Below are positions 1 to 4,590 of a stretch of DNA of 7,106 bases, piece after piece. The position numbers were made by a program, and so were the translations under genes. The notes beneath the pieces were generated by a model, which saw only the letters and a program-made list of their open reading frames with translations, did no database searches and was not told the origin of the DNA. How positions within the stretch are numbered: position 1 is the first letter of the stretch; each line of letters begins with the position of its first letter. The stretch comes from Thomasclavelia sp. (lineage in GTDB: Bacteria; Bacillota_I; Bacilli_A; Erysipelotrichales; Erysipelotrichaceae): NCBI GenBank assembly GCA_020024765.1, contig JAHHTG010000060.1:1-7106 (forward strand), given 5' to 3'.

Positions 1-80
1 GCCTTAGCGACAAGGTCTTCAACTTTTATCGTACTTTCTAGCAATGAAAAACAACTACGTACATATAAATGGGTACTCAT
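1..80 (-). CDS. dnaE: DNA polymerase III subunit alpha (DnaE), N-terminal 26 codons only
   Basis: This is the start of a leftward gene cut by the window edge; only 26 complete codons are visible. The peptide reads MSTHLYVRSCFSLLES followed by TIKVEDLVAKA. This matches the opening of the PHP domain of bacterial replicative polymerase alpha subunits, whose pattern is roughly M-x-HLxVxSxYSLLxSxIxIxDLVxxA; in this family the HLxVxS segment begins the PHP metal-site fold. The protein would be the catalytic subunit of the replicative or lesion-bypass polymerase. The ATG at 80-78 has no Shine-Dalgarno before it, but a TATAAT box ends 6 bases upstream, so the mRNA probably starts at or next to the ATG. 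The gene diverges from the PBP gene. Identity rests on 26 residues only, but the pattern is distinctive. Confidence 0.75.
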   Translation of the reverse strand, partial: MSTHLYVRSCFSLLESTIKVEDLVAK

Positions 81-86
81 ACTTTT

Positions 87-92
87 ATTATA
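87..92 (-). promoter_or_regulatory. -10 box of the dnaE-like gene, leaderless arrangement
   Basis: Read leftward, a perfect TATAAT lies at 92-87, preceded by TGTG and followed by six bases (AAAAGT) and then the ATG. Transcription normally starts about 7 bases past the -10, which is the A of the ATG. No good -35 is seen 16-18 bases upstream, so the promoter may lean on the TG-rich flank. Confidence 0.55.
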
Positions 93-133
93 CACAAAGC
101 CTTTAAAATTAGTTGAGTTATTAGCTTTTTAAA

Positions 134-162
134 CCGACATCTAATCTTTCTTATGTTATAAT
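134..162 (+). promoter_or_regulatory. Extended -10 promoter of the PBP gene, near-leaderless
   Basis: A -35-like CCGACA (134-139) is separated by exactly 17 bases from a perfect TATAAT (157-162), which carries the extended -10 element TG-n (154-156). The start codon at 171 begins 9 bases after the -10, so the expected transcription start (about 169-171) leaves a leader of zero to two bases. An in-frame TAA (159-161) inside the -10 box rules out a longer N-terminus. Confidence 0.7.
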
Positions 163-170
163 ATGGCAAT

Positions 171-2906
171 ATGAGAAGAATAGGTAAAAAATGGGTCGAA
201 GAACCTACAATTGAAGAAATCCGTCGCAAAAATAAAACTCATTTAAAGGTAATGAATCGTCAAGAACGTTTAGAAAATGAACGTTTGAATAAAGAACCAG
301 AGGCAAATCCAAACACAAGCATTAAGACATCGGCAGTAGAAACAAAAAAACCACTTCCGAAGTTTGAAATGCCAAAATTTAAAAAGAAAGAAAAGACTGC
401 AAATGAAACTATTACAAGCACGCGTCCAAAAGGTAAAATTGGTACCGTCATTATGGCTTCGTTTATTTGGATTATCATTGCCTGCTTATTTGTAACATTT
501 ATTGGCGGTGTCTACATCACATTTGATATGTTAAAGACAAAACCGGAATTAAATCATCAAGATTTGATCGCACCGGAATCGACAATTATTTACGACGTTA
601 ATAACCAACCAATCATCGAGCTTGGTGAATATAAACGTGAAAATATTGGCTATGAAGAAATGCCAAACTCACTTGTTGATGCATTCTTAGCCATTGAAGA
701 CTCACGTTTCTTTAAGCATTTTGGATTTGATATTCCACGTTTCTCAAAAGCAATCTTAGCCAACTTAAAGTCAGGCAGTTTCGCTCAAGGTGGTAGCACG
801 TTCGATATGCAATTAATCAAGAACAGTTACTTCCAAGTTGATAACGGTGAAGATTCAACGATTGCTGAAAAGAAGATTTCCCGTAAAGTTCAAGAAATAT
901 TCCTTGCAATTGAAGCTGACTACGAATTAAGTAAGCAAGATATTATGGCTTTATATTTAAATCGTATCAACTTCGGTAACAATATTCGTGGTGTTCAAAA
1001 AGCTGCCCAATATTATTTTGGTAAAGATGCAAGTGAATTAAACTTAACTGAGAGTGCTTTCTTAGCCGGGATTATTAACTCACCAAATATCTACAATCCT
1101 TACAACGATTTGATCAAGGATAACGCAGATAATATCTACGTTAACAGTAAAATTGAATACCTTGCTAACGGCGAAGCTAGACGTAACGAAGTAATTGACA
1201 TGATGGTTTATCACGGATATATCAGTGAAGAAGAAGCGGAATTAGCTAAGACTATTAATCTAGCTGATGAATTAACTGGTATTAACCAAAAATGGTCAAA
1301 TAGCATCGCTTATTATCAATCTTATATCGATGCCGTTATTGAAGAAGCTAAAGAAGTTACTGGGGAAGACCCTGCAGTTTCTTCGATGAAGATTTATACA
1401 AATATGGATCCTTATATGCAAGAGCTTGTCTATAACATCCAAAATGAAAACACTGAAATTAAATACAATCGTGCCAATACTCAATCAGCGATTGTTTCAA
1501 TGAATAATCAAACTGGTGAAATTGTCGCTTTAGGTGGTGGACGCAACCAAGAAGGTGCTCGTCAATGGAACCGTGCGACAATGTCAAAGATTCAACCAGG
1601 TTCCACAGTTAAACCAATCTTTGAATACTTATTGGCATTTGAAGAGTTGGGCTGGGCAACTTCACATACAATCACCGACCAACCAATTTTCCTATATGGT
1701 TCAGATCACTTAATTCGTAACGCAATTGGCGAATACATCGGTGATATGTTAATTCCTGAAGCTGTTGCTCGTTCACTTAATACACCCGCTATTCAAGCTT
1801 TACAAGCTGTAATTGATGAAAAAGGTGAACAATTCTGCGTTGATTATTTACGTTCAATTGGCTTTGATGTTGATGAAAATAGTTTCGATCTTCAATATGC
1901 TATCGGTGGTAATACCTTCGCAGTTACACCAGTTCAATTAGCTGGTGCTCATGCCGTCATCATGAATGAAGGCAAATATATTAAGCCACATACAATTAAA
2001 GAAATTGTCTTACCAGATGGCGAAACAATTGTCAGCGATACTGAGGGCAAACAGGTTGTATCTCCAGGCGCTGCTTTCATGGTTTCAACGCTTTTATACA
2101 ACAATGTTTATGGCGAATGGTTCAACTACATGCAAATCCTTAAAACAGGTTTCCCAGTCTTCGCAAAGACTGGTACAACCGACTGGGGTGATATTGATCC
2201 AAAATATGGTATTCCACAAGGTTCATCTAAAGATTCATGGTTAGTATGTCAAACAAGCAATTACACAAACTGTATTTGGTTAGGTTTCGACCACGCTGAT
2301 AAAGGAACTTACTTCACAAGTTATGATGATAATCTAAATATTAAGGGTCAAATTGGCCGTAAGTTAATCCTTGAAGGTGTGGAACACTTTGGATATGAAC
2401 CAACCAATATTGAACAACCAGATGATGTAGTAAAGATTACTCATGTCAAAGGTGTTTACCCTTATGTTGAACCAAAGATTGGTACACCAGTCACTGGTTA
2501 CATCAAGAAAGAATTCTACGAACTAAACCCTGTAAGTTCAATTCAATATAAGACTAAAGAAGGTAAGCTAGCTGGTATGTCAGGTACAATCAATGGCGAT
2601 ACATTGGAAGTTAGATGGCTTGGTGTTGGTGGCGTCGAGAATGCCAATATGCAAGATTTAACCGCAACATCGTTGAGCGGTAAAACAGAATACGCTGTTG
2701 GTCGTCAATACTTCCCAATCTACACATTCATCACACCTTCAGCAACTTATTATGCCGATGTCTACGTTGATGGTGAATTCAAGGAACATATCGAGACTGG
2801 TTCTCCATATGCAACAATCACAATTGAAAACGCTGCAAGCCACCATATTACAATTACTGGTAGCTGGTCAAATAACAGTCAAAGTTTTACAGTTGATGCT
2901 GAATAA
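171..2906 (+). CDS. Class A penicillin-binding protein (bifunctional transglycosylase/transpeptidase)
   Basis: Membrane-anchored enzyme that polymerises lipid II into glycan strands and cross-links the peptides outside the cell. Residues 1-89 form a charged, Lys-rich cytoplasmic tail, and one membrane helix spans about 91-117. The GT51 transglycosylase domain (about 135-310) shows E176-D-x4-H-x-G, GGST (207-210) with Q214, RKVQE (238-242), and LYLNRINFG followed by RGVQKAAQYYFGK. The transpeptidase domain (about 435-735) shows all three catalytic motifs: SxxK at S478-T-V-K481, SxN at S535-L-N537 and KTGT at K666-T-G-T669. Residues about 750-911 form a beta-rich extracellular tail with no PASTA repeat that I recognise. 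The start is forced: an upstream in-frame stop lies at 159-161 and the next in-frame ATG is codon 28. There is no Shine-Dalgarno. The 911-residue length is at the upper end for pbp1A-like proteins, owing to the N- and C-terminal extensions. Confidence 0.95.
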   Translation: MRRIGKKWVEEPTIEEIRRKNKTHLKVMNRQERLENERLNKEPEANPNTSIKTSAVETKKPLPKFEMPKFKKKEKTANETITSTRPKGKIGTVIMASFIWIIIACLFVTFIGGVYITFDMLKTKPELNHQDLIAPESTIIYDVNNQPIIELGEYKRENIGYEEMPNSLVDAFLAIEDSRFFKHFGFDIPRFSKAILANLKSGSFAQGGSTFDMQLIKNSYFQVDNGEDSTIAEKKISRKVQEIFLAIEADYELSKQDIMALYLNRINFGNNIRGVQKAAQYYFGKDASELNLTESAFLAGIINSPNIYNPYNDLIKDNADNIYVNSKIEYLANGEARRNEVIDMMVYHGYISEEEAELAKTINLADELTGINQKWSNSIAYYQSYIDAVIEEAKEVTGEDPAVSSMKIYTNMDPYMQELVYNIQNENTEIKYNRANTQSAIVSMNNQTGEIVALGGGRNQEGARQWNRATMSKIQPGSTVKPIFEYLLAFEELGWATSHTITDQPIFLYGSDHLIRNAIGEYIGDMLIPEAVARSLNTPAIQALQAVIDEKGEQFCVDYLRSIGFDVDENSFDLQYAIGGNTFAVTPVQLAGAHAVIMNEGKYIKPHTIKEIVLPDGETIVSDTEGKQVVSPGAAFMVSTLLYNNVYGEWFNYMQILKTGFPVFAKTGTTDWGDIDPKYGIPQGSSKDSWLVCQTSNYTNCIWLGFDHADKGTYFTSYDDNLNIKGQIGRKLILEGVEHFGYEPTNIEQPDDVVKITHVKGVYPYVEPKIGTPVTGYIKKEFYELNPVSSIQYKTKEGKLAGMSGTINGDTLEVRWLGVGGVENANMQDLTATSLSGKTEYAVGRQYFPIYTFITPSATYYADVYVDGEFKEHIETGSPYATITIENAASHHITITGSWSNNSQSFTVDAE

Positions 2907-2916
2907 AATAAGTCAT

Positions 2917-2943
2917 GAGCGAGTTTAATACTCGCTCTTTTTT
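2917..2943 (+). terminator. Intrinsic terminator of the PBP gene
   Basis: An 8-bp perfect stem GAGCGAGT/ACTCGCTC (2917-2924 with 2930-2937) has a 5-base loop and is followed directly by six or more T residues. It starts 10 bases after the PBP stop codon, so the gene is a single-gene transcription unit on this side. Confidence 0.92.
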
Positions 2944-2997
2944 ACCCATAACTTAAAAAATGTGCCCTTGATAAGAACGCATTTTTCGATATCTAGA

Positions 2998-3141
2998 TCA
3001 ATAACCGATGGCACCACCATCTTTACGTGAAAGATTGAAGAGATATTTAAATAGAACTTTACTCAATCCGTAATAGATAATCAAATATCTTCTACTATCA
3101 ATAATTAATGTTTTTTGGTTCACTGGCATTTTCATCTTCAT
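2998..3141 (-). CDS. Doubtful 47-residue ORF or gene remnant, leftward
   Basis: Read leftward from ATG at 3141-3139 to TGA at 3000-2998, this frame encodes a basic, hydrophobic 47-residue peptide ending in SRKDGGAIGY. I do not recognise a whole protein. The tail looks like the true C-terminus of an enzyme rather than random sequence, and it loosely recalls the C-terminal ends of gamma-glutamyltransferases (D-x-R-x-x-G-x-A-x-G-Y). No catalytic part of such an enzyme is present. No Shine-Dalgarno precedes the ATG. A hairpin with an A/T-rich stem (2956-2986) begins 11 bases after the stop, as a leftward terminator might, but in that direction it carries a C-A mismatch. It could be a pseudogene scrap, a small protein or chance. 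Confidence 0.22.
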   Translation of the reverse strand: MKMKMPVNQKTLIIDSRRYLIIYYGLSKVLFKYLFNLSRKDGGAIGY

Positions 3142-3192
3142 CAATATAATTAATTATCCAAAGTAATCATACAAGTTCATTACACATGAGAT

Positions 3193-3220
3193 ATTCCACA
3201 ATCATAAACCATTGTATAAT
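3193..3220 (+). promoter_or_regulatory. Promoter of the 60-residue membrane protein gene
   Basis: A perfect TATAAT lies at 3215-3220, directly preceded by TG. The -35 is poor: ATTCCA at 3193-3198 (16-base spacer) or TTCCAC at 3194-3199 (15). Predicted transcription start is near 3227, giving a leader of about 26 bases that includes the Shine-Dalgarno at 3241-3246. Confidence 0.55.
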
Positions 3221-3252
3221 CTAGTTAGAAACTTTAGTTCGAGGGGATATTT

Positions 3253-3435
3253 ATGAATAATCAATCTGGTTGGCTTAATATTGCTAAGATCATATCAATT
3301 ACCTTAATCATTGGCGGTTGCTTCGCATCGATTAGTAATTTATTAAATGATCGCAGTATTACCATTTCACTAGCTATCACATTAAGCGGAATCATTGCTT
3401 TGAGTGGCATTATGATTAATAAAAAGATGAATTAA
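3253..3435 (+). CDS. Small two-helix membrane protein, function unknown
   Basis: This 60-residue protein has two hydrophobic segments, about residues 8-28 and 36-55, joined by a short polar turn (NLLNDRS), and ends in a charged KKMN tail, which suggests a hairpin in the membrane. I do not recognise the family. IGGC at residues 20-23 faintly resembles a lipobox, but the second helix and the weak positive charge ahead of it make a lipoprotein less likely. The gene looks genuine: TATAAT box upstream, GAGGGG Shine-Dalgarno (3241-3246) six bases before the ATG, and a 12-bp terminator stem just after the stop. It stands alone, convergent with the metal-dependent repressor gene, with no obvious partner. 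Codon use is like its neighbours. Confidence 0.7.
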   Translation: MNNQSGWLNIAKIISITLIIGGCFASISNLLNDRSITISLAITLSGIIALSGIMINKKMN

Positions 3436-3438
3436 CGC

Positions 3439-3477
3439 AATAAAGGGTTGCCAAGCATTACTTAACAACCCTTTATT
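3439..3477. terminator. Bidirectional terminator between convergent genes
   Basis: A perfect 12-bp stem AATAAAGGGTTG/CAACCCTTTATT (3439-3450 with 3466-3477) surrounds a 15-base loop that can itself form a small AAG/CTT helix. It starts three bases after the stop of the small membrane protein and ends 35 bases beyond the stop of the leftward repressor gene. The A/T-rich outer stem gives a U-rich end in both directions, so it can serve both genes. Confidence 0.8.
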
Positions 3478-3512
3478 AATTTATGAATGATTAATTTGCA
3501 CACAAAAAGAAA

Positions 3513-3902
3513 TTATTTCTTTTGTTCGTTTTGGAAATCTTGATAAAGTTTATAAGCGCGTTTTATAGCTTCGAAACTTTCTGGACTAATATCGTGCTCA
3601 ATTTTGCAGGAGTCTTCAGAAGCGGTCGTTTCATCAACACCCATTTGAACTAAAATTTGAGCAATGAGTTTATGACGCTCATAAATTGTTAGCGCTACTT
3701 CAAGTCCTGATGGTGTTAATGTAATAATATTATGTTCAACATTAATGTAACCATCTTGTTGCATCTGTTTAATCGCTACAGAGACAGTCGGACGTGAATA
3801 ATTAAAATAGTGCACAATGTCAATGGCACGAACTGGTCCTTTTTGATTCAAAAGGTAAATTGACTCTAGATAATTTTCAATTGTTTCATTACGTGTATGC
3901 AT
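3513..3902 (-). CDS. DtxR/MntR-family metal-dependent transcriptional repressor, short form
   Basis: This DNA-binding repressor would be activated by Fe(II) or Mn(II). Residues about 1-65 form the winged helix (start ENYLESIYLL; recognition helix around SRPTVSVAIKQMQQDG, 36-51), and about 66-125 form the dimer/metal domain with ERHKLIAQIL and C99-K-I-E102-H103. By alignment with known family members, the metal ligands are N10 (M10 in DtxR, D8 in MntR), E13 (E11 in MntR), H77, C99 (C102 in DtxR, E99 in MntR), E102 and H103. At 129 residues it lacks the C-terminal SH3-like domain of DtxR/IdeR, so its length is MntR-like while C99 is DtxR-like. The ATG is forced by in-frame TGA-TGA-TAA just upstream, and no Shine-Dalgarno is present. 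It diverges from the feo operon and very likely regulates it. Iron rather than manganese is inferred from context and C99. Confidence 0.88.
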   Translation of the reverse strand: MHTRNETIENYLESIYLLNQKGPVRAIDIVHYFNYSRPTVSVAIKQMQQDGYINVEHNIITLTPSGLEVALTIYERHKLIAQILVQMGVDETTASEDSCKIEHDISPESFEAIKRAYKLYQDFQNEQKK

Positions 3903-3910
3903 AATTAAAT

Positions 3911-3938
3911 ATTATCATCATACTTTAGGGTTTGCAAA
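3911..3938 (-). promoter_or_regulatory. Probable leaderless promoter of the DtxR-like gene
   Basis: Read leftward, TTTGCA at 3938-3933 and GATAAT at 3916-3911 are separated by 16 bases. Eight bases then lead to the ATG at 3902, the same -10 to ATG spacing as in the PBP gene. Expected transcription start is one or two bases before the ATG. Neither hexamer is perfect (4/6 and 5/6). Confidence 0.45.
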
Positions 3939-4046
3939 TTATCTCATAAAATCGTTTATTTAGTTCTGTTGCCTACAAATAATATATCATATACGATAAA
4001 CATGTTCTTTGGCAAGTAAAACGATTAATATCACTCACAAAAATAA

Positions 4047-4075
4047 TTGACAACCTCGTTAGCGGATGCTAACAT
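4047..4075 (+). promoter_or_regulatory. Promoter of the feo operon
   Basis: A perfect -35 TTGACA (4047-4052) is followed by a 17-base spacer and TAACAT (4070-4075), a 4/6 match to TATAAT with an extended -10 TGC (4067-4069). Predicted start is near 4082, leaving a leader of about 24 bases with a strong AGGAGG (4094-4099) six bases before the first ATG. The weak -10 lies inside the right arm of a palindrome, as expected of a repressible promoter. Confidence 0.75.
4058..4073. promoter_or_regulatory. Palindromic operator 1 (GTTAGC-GGAT-GCTAAC) in the feo promoter
   Basis: A perfect 6-4-6 inverted repeat lies between the -35 and -10 and covers the -10. The GTTAG/CTAAC arms resemble the half-sites of DtxR/IdeR operators (consensus TTAGGTTAGCCTAACCTAA), although the spacing differs. 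A divergent DtxR-family gene lies 156 bases away. Binding here would block RNA polymerase. The binding protein is inferred, not shown. Confidence 0.7.
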
Positions 4076-4105
4076 TATGTTGTATTTCCGGATAGGAGGT
4101 AGTTT

Positions 4106-4315
4106 ATGCCACTCACTTTTCTCGAAATAGGCACCACCAAAATCATTTTAAAAATTGGTGGCAGAGAAGAAACAAAATCGTTTCTAGAAAAACTTGGTTT
4201 TACCGTCGGAACCAATGTTACAGTTATTAGTAAAATCGGCGGAAATCTAATCGTTAATATTCGTGATACACGTGTAGCAATTTCGAAAGAAATGGCTGCT
4301 AAAATCACGGTCTGA
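4106..4315 (+). CDS. feoA: FeoA-like protein 1 (SH3-like, ferrous iron transport accessory)
   Basis: This 69-residue protein is a single FeoA domain. It shows the family pattern: a conserved start MPLTFLEIG, then IGG, then LEKLGFTVGTNVTVISKIGGN and a closing IVNIRDTRVAISKEMAAKI. FeoA proteins fold as small SH3-like barrels and support FeoB-mediated Fe(II) uptake at the cytoplasmic face of the membrane. This copy has the GNLIV-x-I-x-D-x-RVAI ending rather than the RGYxLSIRK ending of the second copy, so the two are diverged paralogues, not a recent duplication. The start is fixed by a perfect AGGAGG six bases upstream. It is the first gene of the feo operon, 11 bases before the next gene. Confidence 0.92.
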   Translation: MPLTFLEIGTTKIILKIGGREETKSFLEKLGFTVGTNVTVISKIGGNLIVNIRDTRVAISKEMAAKITV

Positions 4316-4326
4316 AAGGAGCTAAT

Positions 4327-4545
4327 ATGTACTTAAATGATGTTAAAGTCGGTGAAACAGTGACAGTATCTAAAATTGAGGGTTCTGGCGCTATTAAAAG
4401 ACGTATTATGGACATGGGAATCACTAAAGGTGTATCCATCTATGTTCGTAAAGTTGCACCGTTAAGTGATCCGGTTGAGATCACAGTTCGCGGATACGAA
4501 TTAAGCATTCGTAAACAAGACGCAGCCATTATCGAAGTGGCTTAA
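4327..4545 (+). CDS. feoA: FeoA-like protein 2 (ferrous iron transport protein A)
   Basis: This 72-residue protein is the more typical FeoA form. It reads YLNDVKVGETVTVSKIEG near the start, then RRIMDMGITKGVSIYVRKVAPLSDPVEITVRGYELSIRK in two adjoining blocks; LSDP-x-E-I-x-VRGY-x-LSIR is the family hallmark. It is a cytoplasmic SH3-like barrel thought to act with the FeoB G-domain or membrane part. An AAGGAG (4316-4321) five bases before the ATG sets the start. Two separate feoA genes ahead of feoB are common in clostridia-like bacteria. The last seven codons also form one arm and loop of a terminator-like hairpin, which may reduce read-through to feoB. Confidence 0.95.
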   Translation: MYLNDVKVGETVTVSKIEGSGAIKRRIMDMGITKGVSIYVRKVAPLSDPVEITVRGYELSIRKQDAAIIEVA

Positions 4546-4551
4546 TTTTTT
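4524..4551 (+). terminator. Terminator-like hairpin between feoA 2 and feoB, possible attenuator
   Basis: AGCCATT (4524-4530) can pair with AGTGGCT (4536-4542) around a 5-base loop, with one G-T pair. After the three-base stop codon comes a run of six T (4546-4551). The stem overlaps the end of the feoA 2 reading frame. It is short, so partial termination is more likely than complete stop. Confidence 0.4.
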
Positions 4552-4559
4552 ATTCATAA

Positions 4560-4575
4560 GTTAGTATTTACTAAC
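4560..4575. promoter_or_regulatory. Palindromic operator 2 (GTTAGT-ATTT-ACTAAC) upstream of feoB
   Basis: This 16-bp inverted repeat has the same outer arms and geometry as operator 1 (shared pattern GTTAGY-N4-RCTAAC; here symmetry extends to 7 bp per arm). It lies 45-base-intergenic, four bases before the feoB AGGAGG. A weak promoter could overlap it (TTTATT 4549-4554, 17 bases, TAACAA 4572-4577), placed relative to the palindrome just as in operator 1, but those hexamers are poor. Confidence 0.6.
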
Positions 4576-4590
4576 AATAGGAGGATTTAT

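Larger units (their letters stand above)
2944..3252. other. 309-base stretch without a convincing gene
   Basis: The stretch holds, in order, an AT-rich hairpin (AAAAATGTG at 2956-2964 with CGCATTTTT at 2978-2986, one G-T wobble), which may be a second, weaker terminator; a 47-codon leftward reading frame (2998-3141, listed separately); and a second leftward frame (3098-3220) broken by one TGA at 3169-3167 and ending in the acidic YIDEDENASEPKNINY. It ends with the promoter of the following small gene. Stops occur in every frame at short spacing. It is best read as intergenic DNA, perhaps with decayed coding remnants. Confidence 0.6.

Noticed and set aside
1966..2244. 92-codon rightward frame within the PBP gene
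   Set aside because: It overlaps the transpeptidase domain in another frame; the PBP motifs are intact, and this frame has no ribosome site or family pattern.
3969..4015. TTGCC (3969-3973) and GGCAA (4011-4015) inverted repeat plus TATATCATATA in the repressor-feo intergenic region
   Set aside because: The arms are 5 bp and 37 bases apart, and the AT-rich palindrome is expected by chance in such DNA; neither matches the GTTAG-type sites.
4075..4308. 77-codon leftward frame opposite feoA 1
   Set aside because: It is antisense to a clear FeoA domain and overlaps the feo promoter region; no start signals are seen.
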